The translations under genes and the position numbers were made by a program. Shown piece by piece: positions 1 through 8,985 of a stretch of 18,373 nucleotides of DNA. Numbering within the stretch: position 1 is the first letter of the stretch; each line of letters starts with the position of its first letter. The stretch lies in contig CANQRO010000020.1 of the NCBI GenBank assembly GCA_947626205.1, forward strand, positions 1 to 18,373. The letters are read 5' to 3'. The stretch is from an uncultured Clostridia bacterium. GTDB lineage: Bacteria; Bacillota; Clostridia; TANB77; CAG-508. The notes beneath the pieces were generated by a model that was not told where the DNA came from, made no database searches, and saw nothing but the letters and a program-made list of their open reading frames with translations.

Positions 1-1296
1 TTCTGCACAAGTAACTGCCTTTCCTGCGGATCCAACCCTTGCGTCAAATTCTGGTGTTAGAGCGGCAATTGGCGCTGTTTCTGTTAAACCATAACCTTGT
101 AAAAATTCTATTCCTATGTCTTCTACCCATTTTCCTACTTTCGCATCTATTGGAGCTGCTGCAGATACTATTATTCTGATGTTTCCACCTAAGTTATCAT
201 ATATTTCTTTAAATACTTTTCTTTTAATATCGATATTTACACCTTTTAGAGCATTTGTTACATGTATCATAGATTTTACTAATTTGTCTTTTTTGCTTTT
301 TACTATATTTTCATTTATCTTTTTATACAAATTCTCTACTAGTAATGGTACTGCTAACATACAACTTGGTTTGCCCTCTTTTAAATTTGGAACTATATGT
401 TTTAGTCCTTCGCATACAACAATTGATGCACCTACTAATAATGGCAATAAAAATCCTATTGTAGATTCATATGTATGATGTAATGGTAATACCGAGAAAA
501 ATCTATCATTTTCATCTAAGTATACATATGCAGAAATTACATTAATATTTTGTGCTAAATTTTTATTTGATATCATAACTCCTTTTGCGTTTGATGTAGT
601 TCCAGATGTAAATATTAATACTTTAAATTCTTCTGGATCAATCTCTATATCCATAAAGCTATTATCTCCAGATTCTACAATTCTTTTTCCTTGATCTATA
701 ATATAATTTACACCTACATCTCTATCTTGCAAAACTTCATCAGAATTCATGCATATAAAATACTCTACATTAGGTAAATTATCTTTTATTTTTTTAATAA
801 TGTCTTTCTTTTTTGTAGAATAAATAATCGCACTAGCTTTGGACCTTTTAACAACATTCTCAATTTCATTTGGTGGCAACTCCTTATCTACAGGAACTGC
901 TATTCCAACTCCACATAGCATTGCCATGTATGAAACATACCAGTGATATGTATTTTCTCCTATAATAATAACTCTTTTATCCTTCAAATTTAATAACTTA
1001 ATTAAAGCTGTTCCAAGTCCTATTACATCATCACGAAACTCTCCATATGTAATTTCAGTAAATGGATCTTTATGATCAAATTTCTCTAAAATAAATGGTC
1101 TATCCTTGAATTCCGTAGTTGATTTTTGAAAAACTTCTTTTATTGTTTTAAAATTTTTGCTTTCATATTTTATATTCTTTTTCTTTTGTTCATGTGATCC
1201 TTGTTTTAAGTTTTCCTCATTTATATTACTTAATTCTTCCATTTTTAATTTTGGAAATTTAAAATTAGGAATTTTGAATTCATTTAATATTCGCAA
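1..1296 (-). CDS. AMP-binding acyl-CoA synthetase-like protein, C-terminus beyond window
   Basis: Partial gene that runs off the left edge; about 432 codons are present. It belongs to the adenylate-forming enzymes, which activate a carboxylic acid with ATP and usually pass it to CoA. Two family motifs are visible: the phosphate-binding loop TSGTTSNAKG beginning near residue 230, and QGYGLTET near 400-407. A long N-terminal lead with a Lys-rich stretch precedes the enzyme fold, and the architecture resembles long-chain fatty acyl-CoA ligases. The start is taken as TTG at 1296, because a GAGGAG Shine-Dalgarno lies 10 bases upstream and no ATG in this frame precedes it; the first internal ATG is about 19 codons in. 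The substrate cannot be read from the sequence. It looks like a chromosomal housekeeping gene rather than part of the secretion locus. Confidence 0.9.
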   Translation of the reverse strand, partial: MRILNEFKIPNFKFPKLKMEELSNINEENLKQGSHEQKKKNIKYESKNFKTIKEVFQKSTTEFKDRPFILEKFDHKDPFTEITYGEFRDDVIGLGTALIKLLNLKDKRVIIIGENTYHWYVSYMAMLCGVGIAVPVDKELPPNEIENVVKRSKASAIIYSTKKKDIIKKIKDNLPNVEYFICMNSDEVLQDRDVGVNYIIDQGKRIVESGDNSFMDIEIDPEEFKVLIFTSGTTSNAKGVMISNKNLAQNINVISAYVYLDENDRFFSVLPLHHTYESTIGFLLPLLVGASIVVCEGLKHIVPNLKEGKPSCMLAVPLLVENLYKKINENIVKSKKDKLVKSMIHVTNALKGVNIDIKRKVFKEIYDNLGGNIRIIVSAAAPIDAKVGKWVEDIGIEFLQGYGLTETAPIAALTPEFDARVGSAGKAVTCAE

Positions 1297-1348
1297 TTTA
1301 ACATCACTCCTCTTTAGTATTATTACACAATATTCTAATTTTGTAAAT

Positions 1349-1378
1349 ATTTAATCTTTTTTTAAACTTGGTAGTCAA
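1349..1378 (-). promoter_or_regulatory. possible promoter of the acyl-CoA synthetase gene
   Basis: On the minus strand TTGACT (1373-1378) lies 18 bases upstream of TTAAAT (1349-1354), which would give a leader of roughly 45 bases. The -10 match is mediocre. A competing pair, TTTACA (1342-1347) and AATAAT (1319-1324), scores well but would start transcription on top of the ribosome-binding site. Confidence 0.35.
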
Positions 1379-1390
1379 ATTTTTATGTAT

Positions 1391-2644
1391 TTATATTATA
1401 TTTTGCAATCCTATACTTATATAATAATTATAATTTTTAATGAAATCTTGTATATATTCTAAAATTCCTTTTTTCTCTAATTTTTCTGAGGTTAAGATTT
1501 CCACATTTACTAAGATTTTATCTTTTACTTTTACACAAATAGTTCCTATTGGTGTGTTTTCTTCTACTGGTGCCTCTAATTCTTTTTTATAGTTAATTTC
1601 TAGTTCTATATCTTTTATGTTATTTTTAAGTATTGGTATTTGATTTAATTTAATTTCACCCAATTTATAGTTTATATAATTATTAATACTCTTATTATAT
1701 ATTATTTTTTTCATTTCTTGGTTTTGCCATTTTTTAAATTCCGCTTCTATCTTTTCTTTAATATTTACGTATTCATAATTTTTAAAAGCAAATTCTATAA
1801 GTTTTATACTGTCTTGCGTACGATATTTTTTTGTATCTGCCCCTAATACAACACAAATAATTTGGTGACCATTTCTTGTAACAGATGTAACTAAACATCT
1901 TCCTGCACCATTTGTAAAACCTGTTTTTACCCCATTTACCCCGTTTAGATTACCCAATAACTCGTTTGTATTAGTTATATTTTTAGCTTGCCCATTTATA
2001 TATATAGTTGTATCTTTTGTATTTACAATATTAGCAAATTTTTCATTTTTTAATGCATAGTCTGTAATTAATGCTAATTCATATGCTGTAGTATAATGTT
2101 CATCTTCATCTAACCCGTGTGGTGTTACAAAGTGTGAATTTTTTAGGCCTAATTCTTTTACCTTTTCATTCATAAGGTTAGAAAATCCGCTTATACTTCC
2201 TCCAACATGCTCTGCTAATGCTACAGCAGAATCATTTCCAGAACGAAGTAATAATCCATAAAGTAAATCATTGACTGTTATTCTATCTTTCTCTTTTAAC
2301 CCTAATCTTGAACCTCCAGTTCCTCCAGCTTTTTTAGATACCTCTACTACATCTTTTAAATTTGCATTTTCTAATACTACTATCGCAGTTAATATTTTGG
2401 TAGTAGAAGCCATTTTACGTTTATCGTATGCATTTTTTTCATATAATACTGTTTCAGAAGTTCTATCTATTACAATAGCAGATCTTGAATTAATTATCGG
2501 TATGTTTTCCGCATTTGTAGATGCACTTAAAATTTCTTCTTTATTTATTGTTTCTTCTTGTTCTTCATCTATATCGTCTGCTATGCTTATAATGTTTGTA
2601 GTACAAATAATTATTATAACAAGTAAAAAAAGTATTTTTTTCAT
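1391..2644 (-). CDS. dacF: D-alanyl-D-alanine carboxypeptidase (DacF/PBP5-type, peptidase family S11)
   Basis: A penicillin-binding protein that removes the terminal D-Ala from peptidoglycan stem peptides outside the membrane, limiting cross-linking. All three active-site motifs are present: STTK with nucleophile Ser80 and Lys83, SGN at 135-137, and KTG at 240-242. A signal peptide covers about residues 1-22. Residues after about 290 resemble the beta-rich PBP5 C-terminal domain, and the last 30 residues are hydrophobic/aromatic, as expected for the membrane-associating tail of this family. The length of 417 residues is normal. The ATG at 2644 has a good GGTG Shine-Dalgarno, but this lies inside a terminator-like hairpin (2650-2685). 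The gene sits directly behind the secretion operon; whether it is functionally linked or simply the chromosomal neighbour is unknown. Confidence 0.93.
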   Translation of the reverse strand: MKKILFLLVIIIICTTNIISIADDIDEEQEETINKEEILSASTNAENIPIINSRSAIVIDRTSETVLYEKNAYDKRKMASTTKILTAIVVLENANLKDVVEVSKKAGGTGGSRLGLKEKDRITVNDLLYGLLLRSGNDSAVALAEHVGGSISGFSNLMNEKVKELGLKNSHFVTPHGLDEDEHYTTAYELALITDYALKNEKFANIVNTKDTTIYINGQAKNITNTNELLGNLNGVNGVKTGFTNGAGRCLVTSVTRNGHQIICVVLGADTKKYRTQDSIKLIEFAFKNYEYVNIKEKIEAEFKKWQNQEMKKIIYNKSINNYINYKLGEIKLNQIPILKNNIKDIELEINYKKELEAPVEENTPIGTICVKVKDKILVNVEILTSEKLEKKGILEYIQDFIKNYNYYISIGLQNII

Positions 2645-2685
2645 AAAAAAATCACCTTTTTAATTTATATTTTAAAAAGGTGATT
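2645..2685 (-). terminator. terminator hairpin of the secretion operon that contains the dacF ribosome-binding site
   Basis: Perfect 14-bp inverted repeat (2650-2663 and 2672-2685) around an 8-base loop, followed on the minus strand by a run of T that ends at the dacF ATG. It begins 13 bases after the stop codon of the last operon gene. The distal arm carries the sequence AAAGGTGA, which is the dacF Shine-Dalgarno. One element therefore appears to end the upstream operon and to mask translation of dacF on any read-through transcript. Confidence 0.75.
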
Positions 2686-2711
2686 ATATGATTATTACTT
2701 ATAAATTTCTA
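2683..2711 (-). promoter_or_regulatory. putative dacF promoter overlapping the hairpin
   Basis: TAGAAA (2706-2711), 17 bases, then TATAAT (2683-2688) on the minus strand. The -35 lies in the last codons of the upstream gene. A start site about seven bases past the -10 (near 2676) falls inside the proximal hairpin arm, so this transcript could not form the full stem and its ribosome-binding site would stay open. Confidence 0.5.
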
Positions 2712-3955
2712 TTTCCTCTTGATTGTTCAATTATTAATTCTTCAGCTTTTTCAATTTGCTGTTCAATAGTATCATCTTTTCCTTTTACAGCATTTATGGC
2801 TTTTTCTAGTCCTTCTCTTGAAATTTTACATCTTTTACAAGCTTCTTCTTTTAAATTTTCTATATAGTCTTCCATTTTGTTTGCTTCATCATTGTATGGG
2901 TTATCATCTATGTTTTTTAGAGATGTTTTTTCTTGTTTATCATCTTCTAAAATTTCATTTGCTTTTTCTACATTATCATCTACTCTTGTATTTATTTTTC
3001 TTTCAGCAAATTCTCTTACGTTTTTTTCAGTTCTTTTTTGATTAGTGTTTTCCAAATTAACTGGTACACTTGTATATAGACTAGAATCGTCTAAAGATAA
3101 ATCTGCACTTTTAGCACGCCTATAATAAGCTACCTCTGGTATTCCAAGATCTCCTAAGGTTACTGTAAATCCTTCATTTGAATTTTGCTCGTTTCCGCCA
3201 TGTTCTATTTTTAACATAGTAAGAACTTGTACTTTTGTTACCTCTGTACCATCTTTATTTACTTGATTAATCATTTTATTAGGGCTTATTCCTTCTGTTC
3301 TTTTTAAAGATTCTATTTTAACTTCTTCTCCTGCATCATTTATTCCATAGAATTCAAATTCTGTCATTGTTTTTCTTCTTACACGTACTTCTTTTATTCC
3401 TTTTTCTCTTACTTCTGGCACTAAATCTGCAAACCTTTTTGTTTCTGTAATTCGTTTATCCATATCTATTATTATGTCTTTATTACTTGTTTTAGCTTTA
3501 TTTGTACCTACTTTATCTTTTGATTCTTTAGTCTTGTCTTTATCGTGATCTTCTTCAGGTTCATCTACTTTTCTGTCTTTTTCATTACTAATATTGCTTT
3601 CATCATCTTCAAATTCATAGCCTCTTTCACGTAATGCTTCTAACTTTCTTAAAGATATAGGTTTAATTTCTTTAAGTGTTAGTAATAGCTTTACAGAATC
3701 TATTTTTATTTCGTATTCTTTTCCAATTTGAATTTCTCCACTTTCATTAATATCTGCTATATGTTCGTTACCTAAATATAACTCTTTCGATATTTTTCCA
3801 TCTGCTTTTTTGTCTACGACATATACTGGTTCCTTTAAATCTTCAATTTCTATTTGTCCATAATACTGTATATCACTAATTTTTACATCATTATTTACTA
3901 TTTTACTTTCTAATTCCTGTTGTTTCTTTTGTAGTAAATTTAATATCTCATTCAT
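2699..3955 (-). CDS. soluble, highly charged protein of unknown function, last gene of the secretion operon
   Basis: I do not recognise the family. The 418 residues contain no signal peptide and no membrane segment, so the product should be cytoplasmic or exported by a non-Sec route. The first ~105 residues look like a compact alpha/beta domain. A low-complexity Asp/Glu/Lys linker follows at about 115-160, then a second domain at about 165-290 with the string YYRRAKSADLSLDDSS near its end. The last ~110 residues are predicted helical and end in a basic tail (SRGNRNL). The ATG at 3955 has a CGGAGGA Shine-Dalgarno. A 93-base gap separates it from the preceding gene without a convincing promoter or terminator, and a terminator follows at 2645-2685, so it is probably co-transcribed. 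A cytoplasmic accessory protein or a secreted substrate are both possible; nothing here decides between them. Confidence 0.85.
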   Translation of the reverse strand: MNEILNLLQKKQQELESKIVNNDVKISDIQYYGQIEIEDLKEPVYVVDKKADGKISKELYLGNEHIADINESGEIQIGKEYEIKIDSVKLLLTLKEIKPISLRKLEALRERGYEFEDDESNISNEKDRKVDEPEEDHDKDKTKESKDKVGTNKAKTSNKDIIIDMDKRITETKRFADLVPEVREKGIKEVRVRRKTMTEFEFYGINDAGEEVKIESLKRTEGISPNKMINQVNKDGTEVTKVQVLTMLKIEHGGNEQNSNEGFTVTLGDLGIPEVAYYRRAKSADLSLDDSSLYTSVPVNLENTNQKRTEKNVREFAERKINTRVDDNVEKANEILEDDKQEKTSLKNIDDNPYNDEANKMEDYIENLKEEACKRCKISREGLEKAINAVKGKDDTIEQQIEKAEELIIEQSRGNRNL

Positions 3956-4048
3956 TTACAATTCCTCCGTTTAATAAACATTGTTAGACATTTTTTAGTA
4001 TCCTTATTAATAATTGTAAAAAATTTATTTTTATATTATATTTTATTT

Positions 4049-5377
4049 TTAATCTACATTAAATGAAAGTTCAAAATTAATATCTTCGCCTAGTTTTACA
4101 ATAAAGCTTTTCTGTATGTTTTTATCACCAATTTTTATTGTAACTGGATAAATTATTAATTCTCCTTGGTTAGATACTGTTCCATATTCAATTTCACTAT
4201 AGTTTTCTAAACTTTTTATATATTGTTCAAAACTATTTTGTGTTTTAAAATAGTTATCTTTGAATCCCTCTGATAGAACATTATATGCAAAATTATAATT
4301 TTCATCTTTTACAGCTTCCATAAAACGATTTATGCATAGTGCTGCACGGTCTACTTGTGAAGCTTTATTATATTTTTCTATATATTCTGGTAAAGGAATT
4401 GTATATGTATCTAGGATAACTGTATAGTTCATTACTGCTGATTCCTTAAATACATAAGTATTTCCATATTGATCTTGGCATACATATTGTGTATAACCAT
4501 TGCTTTTATTTGCTTGATATTTGCTTACTCGTATGCTCATTATTTCTTGTTTATTTTTTTGTATATATGTTTCAAATTCATTTAAATCTACAAATCTAGC
4601 TTCTCTATAATCTTTATCTAATAAATCATATAATTTTTCTGGACTTCCTAATGCTAAACTTTTATATAAATTTACATAGTCTTTTGCTATTTCTTCATAT
4701 GATACAGGTGTTGTAACAAATGTATTATCATCGTTTTTTACTATAACAACATTTTCTAAATTATCAATATTTATTTCAGTTATGCTATTATAATTACTAT
4801 CTAATGGTTCAACTGAAAAAGTATTATTTATAATGTCAATATTTATAATTGCAAATATTTCATCTACTACTTCTAATTTCAGATTTTCTACTAAACCATG
4901 TATAACAAAGCTTGATACTTGACCATCTTTTACTGATTTTGCTTCTAATGGTATATACATTGTTTTACTTTTCATTGTTTTTACTTTATCATAAATATTA
5001 TCTAATGTTATTGCATTTTTTTCTATATAATTTTGACTCAATACATTATATATCCTTTGTTTGATATAGTTTTGTTCCACTGTGAGAACTTGCTTTCCAC
5101 TTTTATCATATGAATAATAAGCACTATTATTTATATTTAAAATAGATAAATATTCTGTCATACAGGTATTAATATCAAGATATGCACTAGAAGTTATGCT
5201 ATTATTTTCATTCTTTCCATATTCGTCTACAATACTACTGCCTATTTCTTGATTATTTTTTTCTTGTTCATTTATATCCTGTTTTCTTATATGAATTAAT
5301 AATATGGTTACGATTATAATCATAACTATTAATAAAATTATAAAAAACGCTATTATTTTTTCCCTGTTTCCATTCAT
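4049..5377 (-). CDS. VirB8/TcpC-like bitopic membrane protein with NTF2-like repeats
   Basis: One N-terminal membrane helix (about residues 6-30) is followed by a long extracytoplasmic region, the layout of VirB8-type scaffold proteins (TcpC, Orf13) in Gram-positive type IV secretion. The exterior contains two segments with the pattern of NTF2-like folds, about 225-330 (EIAKDYVNLYKSLALG) and 350-440 (CINRFMEAVKDENYNFAYNV), plus a less clear module at 60-200. The upstream in-frame ATG at 5410 lies inside the preceding gene; I chose the ATG at 5377 because AGGAG sits just before it, giving 442 residues and a 16-base gap after the hydrolase gene. NTF2-like identity is inferred from the pattern of helices and strands, not from a database match. 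Its position next to the hydrolase matches the Tn916 and pCW3 gene order. Confidence 0.8.
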   Translation of the reverse strand: MNGNREKIIAFFIILLIVMIIIVTILLIHIRKQDINEQEKNNQEIGSSIVDEYGKNENNSITSSAYLDINTCMTEYLSILNINNSAYYSYDKSGKQVLTVEQNYIKQRIYNVLSQNYIEKNAITLDNIYDKVKTMKSKTMYIPLEAKSVKDGQVSSFVIHGLVENLKLEVVDEIFAIINIDIINNTFSVEPLDSNYNSITEINIDNLENVVIVKNDDNTFVTTPVSYEEIAKDYVNLYKSLALGSPEKLYDLLDKDYREARFVDLNEFETYIQKNKQEIMSIRVSKYQANKSNGYTQYVCQDQYGNTYVFKESAVMNYTVILDTYTIPLPEYIEKYNKASQVDRAALCINRFMEAVKDENYNFAYNVLSEGFKDNYFKTQNSFEQYIKSLENYSEIEYGTVSNQGELIIYPVTIKIGDKNIQKSFIVKLGEDINFELSFNVD

Positions 5378-5393
5378 ATTTCTTCTCCTATTA

Positions 5394-7958
5394 TTAATAT
5401 TGATTAACAAGTACTACATTATATGCCATTCCATCAAATTCATCTATAGGTTGCCATCCCGTATTACCATGTCCAGAATCTGATACGAATATTTCCTCTT
5501 GATCGTTTACTTTTCTATAACCTAAAATTGCTACCCAATGCATACTGCTTGCCCATTTACGTCCATATTTACTTATTCCGGTTCCTTTAACATAACTTCC
5601 TTTTAAATATAAAATCACTTGACCTCTGTTCATTATTTGTGATTTTATTTTATCTGTTGGATATGTACTATTTGTTATAGACTTTTGATCGCTTGTAGAG
5701 CCAAGGTTACATTGCATATATAAAGTACTATCTGAAGGAGCTGATGCACTTACTTTAGTTATTAAGTCCGTTGGATTTCCATTATAATATCCACTACAAA
5801 CCGAAATTTGAGATGCTCTATTACAACGGTCTGACCAAACTCTATCAGTTTTAATTGCATTCTGTCTAAATACTGTAAATGTTCTTCCATTTAATCCTGA
5901 AGTGAATGTTCCTATTATTATTCCTGAATTAGAAGTGTTTTTACTATAACTTCCGCCTAATTCTAATCCTTTGAAAGTTTCATAATATTCTCTTGCTTTA
6001 TCTGTTCTTTTTTGCTCATCTGGATCAGCTGGTCTTTCAAATGACCAGCAAAATGCTAACGCTGCTTCTTCCGGCGATGTTGCATTTTCCCATGTATCCG
6101 CACTATATCCATTATAAGATATCCATTGGTAATCTGTATACCTTGCTGCAGCGCCTACGCCTCCTGGTGTTAATTCTGATATTAAAAATTCTAATTGCGT
6201 AGCTACGTCGCTTGCTGGTACACCTTTAGATAAGGCATATGATTCTAATTGTTCTCTTCTATCATAGGACCATTGGCATAATCCAAATCCCACTCCATTT
6301 TCTTTTTCAATAGCACCTGGATCAAAACTTGATTCAGCAAATATATTTCCTAACGCACCTGCAGCTTGATATTCATTATATCCAGCTTCACGTAATGCAT
6401 ACCATATATTTTCTTCAACAGTGTTACCTAGTAATATATCGTTAATCTCATGCCATTCAAATGTATCAAATATACTTAAATCTAGTTCTAATTTTTCTCC
6501 TGTTCTATATAAATTTAATAAATATCTCATTACTTGTGATTGATATTGTGAATCTTCAGATTTCTCTAAAAGTTGGCACAATATTTCTTCTGATGAGAAT
6601 ATATTTTTAAGAGGTGATTCTTTATAAGAAGAATCTTGTGGACTACTATATTCAACTACTATTCCGTTTGGATCATAAGGTTCTCCTTCTTTATATTTTC
6701 CTATTTTGTTTTTCCATAATCCGAAGAATAAATCTGGATTAATATTCGTAGTAGATACTCCACTTTTCCATTCATTTTTTTCTATAGTTTGAATAACTAC
6801 TTTTTTTTGGTTAGTTTTCCATTCTCCAGTATTTTCTTCTGGTTCAACCTCATCATCAGATGTAACAGTTTGTCCATCATTACCTAAAGGATACTCTATT
6901 GGAGATGTTTCATTACTGTATTCCGCTTCGTGTTCTATTGCCCATACCTTTGCTTTTGTTACAGTTGCAGTTAAATTGCTAGTAGTTGTGACAGTTTTTA
7001 TTATTTCAGTTTTTTCATCTGCATCTCCAGAATCAACATTGCCCTTTCCATTTGTTAATTTTTTGTTTTGTGTATATGTATATATTGTTTCTACAGTATT
7101 AACTTGAGTACTATCAAAAATTGTAAGTTCTATATAATTATTTTTTGTAATTAAATCTGCTACTGCAGATACATATTCTGCATTTTGAGATATTTGTTGC
7201 AAACTTATAAAAAAGTTAAATGAAAGTGTATATGGCGAAATTAAGTTTTTATATGGTATTTTAACTTCTTCTAAAGTATTAGTAACACTTGTATCTCCAT
7301 TATTATTTATTTCTGTTGATGTATTTTTTGCCACATAAAGGTTAAAATTTTCGTCTATTGCAAAATAATCTAATGCATCTGTGTTATTTTCATCTATTAA
7401 TTCTTTTAAACCATTATAACTTCTATATATTAAGTCTTTTACATTTCCATCTTTATTTCTTTTAATTTTAACTATTCCATATATATTATCTGTATTTTTC
7501 CTATTTATATATGGTATTTGAGTAACATATGATGCCTTCATAAATTTATATAAGTATTTTTTGGCTTTATCTTCTTTACCCAAATGTAGATCTTCAATAT
7601 TTATTCCAGATGAATTTAGTTGATCATAAGCTGCATTAAGTAAGTCATTTTCAGTCGGAAGTGATATTCCATTTTCATCAACTTTAAAAAATGAACTAAT
7701 TGCATTTTTAGCATCTATAAATATATCAACAACCTTATCTATTACTCCAAAAACAGCACCAGATAATATTAAAATACCAATTACTGGAAGTATGTATGGT
7801 CCAATAACACTAATTATTTTAGTTGCTATTTTTTGCCCTTCTTTTTTTGCTTTATTTTCTACAGCAGTCTTAGCAGTTTCTTCTACCATTTTTGCGCCTT
7901 TTTCTACTATATCTGGTTGTTCTGTTTGTATTTGTCCATTTTCGCCATTTTCTTCCAT
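5394..7958 (-). CDS. membrane-anchored two-domain peptidoglycan hydrolase of the secretion system (VirB1 role)
   Basis: Cuts the cell wall so that the secretion channel can cross it. A charged cytoplasmic N-terminus precedes one long membrane segment (about 48-78). An unrecognised extracytoplasmic region of some 400 residues follows. A phage-tail-type lysozyme domain lies at about 515-640, with probable catalytic Glu542 in NIFAESSFDPG and the signature GFGLCQW. The C-terminal domain (about 690-854) resembles a C39-like/papain-like cysteine peptidase, with Cys712 or Cys721, His807 in SMHWVAILGY and Asp827 in VSDSGHG. The pairing of a muramidase with a cysteine peptidase parallels CwlT/TcpG-type enzymes of Gram-positive conjugation systems, although the peptidase family here looks different from NlpC/P60. 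The ATG at 7958 has AGGTGA upstream. At 854 residues it is much longer than CwlT (about 330). Confidence 0.88.
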   Translation of the reverse strand: MEENGENGQIQTEQPDIVEKGAKMVEETAKTAVENKAKKEGQKIATKIISVIGPYILPVIGILILSGAVFGVIDKVVDIFIDAKNAISSFFKVDENGISLPTENDLLNAAYDQLNSSGINIEDLHLGKEDKAKKYLYKFMKASYVTQIPYINRKNTDNIYGIVKIKRNKDGNVKDLIYRSYNGLKELIDENNTDALDYFAIDENFNLYVAKNTSTEINNNGDTSVTNTLEEVKIPYKNLISPYTLSFNFFISLQQISQNAEYVSAVADLITKNNYIELTIFDSTQVNTVETIYTYTQNKKLTNGKGNVDSGDADEKTEIIKTVTTTSNLTATVTKAKVWAIEHEAEYSNETSPIEYPLGNDGQTVTSDDEVEPEENTGEWKTNQKKVVIQTIEKNEWKSGVSTTNINPDLFFGLWKNKIGKYKEGEPYDPNGIVVEYSSPQDSSYKESPLKNIFSSEEILCQLLEKSEDSQYQSQVMRYLLNLYRTGEKLELDLSIFDTFEWHEINDILLGNTVEENIWYALREAGYNEYQAAGALGNIFAESSFDPGAIEKENGVGFGLCQWSYDRREQLESYALSKGVPASDVATQLEFLISELTPGGVGAAARYTDYQWISYNGYSADTWENATSPEEAALAFCWSFERPADPDEQKRTDKAREYYETFKGLELGGSYSKNTSNSGIIIGTFTSGLNGRTFTVFRQNAIKTDRVWSDRCNRASQISVCSGYYNGNPTDLITKVSASAPSDSTLYMQCNLGSTSDQKSITNSTYPTDKIKSQIMNRGQVILYLKGSYVKGTGISKYGRKWASSMHWVAILGYRKVNDQEEIFVSDSGHGNTGWQPIDEFDGMAYNVVLVNQY

Positions 7959-7995
7959 AACTTTTCACCTCGCTTTCTATATCTCGTTTTATAAT

Positions 7996-8952
7996 TTATA
8001 ATTCTACTATTATAGTTTTTGTGTTAGTATATTCATTTTTATTAGTAACTTTTTCATATTCTTCTATATTAGGAATAATATTTGTAAAAGTAATGGATTT
8101 ATCTATAATATTAGTATTGTACATTCTATTAAATTTTAAATTGAATGTACTATAAAGTAAGGACTCAACTTTTAAATAAATTTCATCAACTTCATAAGTT
8201 AGTGCAGAATATGTAACATTATTATTTCCTAACAAATATATAGTTTTATCTTTTTCTCTTGTATCTAATAATATTGTATTATTAGTATTATTTCGTACTT
8301 GTATTTGATACGATTCATAATTCATATATATATCTTTATTTAATATATTAATTGTTATATCATCTACAGTAACTTGCTTATTTACTGCTATACTACCTAT
8401 ATAGCTATTAATATTTAATTTATATGTGTCGTTTTCTTTTACAATTGTATAATAATCCTCTATTGTTTGTCCTGCTTTACCTGTTTTTAACATGTCATCT
8501 GTAATTTTTACCTTATATGTATCACCCATTCCCCTAATCCAGCTCTGCATACTACATATTTTTTCATTTGTAAAAATTTTATCAATATAATTATTTTTAA
8601 AATTTTGTATATTGGAATAAAACAACTTTTCTTTACAATTACTAGATAAAAGATTATATGCACTTTCTATATCTTTTTTATTACAATAAGATATAAATAT
8701 ATTTAATAATTCGCTATTAGATTCTTGTCGCTCTTCTGAAATATTATCTCCTGAAATAACCGTTTCTTGTGGAGTATATATACTTCCTTGGTTTTTACTT
8801 TCTTCATTTTGTATTGCTTTATTTTTTTCTTCTGCCATTTTATCTAATACTTGAATTAATAATAAAATAAGGATAATAGCAATTATACATACTAGTATTT
8901 TGTATCTATTTTCCGTTAAACTTCTTCTTATGTTACTATTTCGTATAATCAT
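7996..8952 (-). CDS. small VirB8-like bitopic membrane protein
   Basis: The product has 318 residues with one N-terminal membrane helix (about 19-38) and an extracytoplasmic remainder. Residues 75-185 start with NSELLNIFISYCNKKDIES and look like one NTF2-like module of the kind seen in VirB8/TcpC proteins. Residues about 195-318 are rich in predicted beta strands and Asn/Thr and could form an immunoglobulin-like domain similar to the lipoprotein-type DUF4352 fold (speculative). The ATG at 8952 has a strong AAGGAGG eight bases upstream. It lies between the VirB6-like and hydrolase genes with gaps of 33 and 37 bases, so it is part of the operon. It shares the anchor-plus-NTF2 plan with the gene at 4049-5377, and the two may be partners in one scaffold. 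Confidence 0.75.
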   Translation of the reverse strand: MIIRNSNIRRSLTENRYKILVCIIAIILILLLIQVLDKMAEEKNKAIQNEESKNQGSIYTPQETVISGDNISEERQESNSELLNIFISYCNKKDIESAYNLLSSNCKEKLFYSNIQNFKNNYIDKIFTNEKICSMQSWIRGMGDTYKVKITDDMLKTGKAGQTIEDYYTIVKENDTYKLNINSYIGSIAVNKQVTVDDITINILNKDIYMNYESYQIQVRNNTNNTILLDTREKDKTIYLLGNNNVTYSALTYEVDEIYLKVESLLYSTFNLKFNRMYNTNIIDKSITFTNIIPNIEEYEKVTNKNEYTNTKTIIVEL

Positions 8953-8985
8953 TCTATTATCCTCCTTAAGTCAAACACTACTTGT

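Noticed and set aside
3956..4048. Promoter in the 93-base gap before the unknown 418-residue gene
   Set aside because: TTTACA is followed at 17 bases only by TAAAAA-like sequence; there is no good -10 and no upstream terminator, so co-transcription is more likely.
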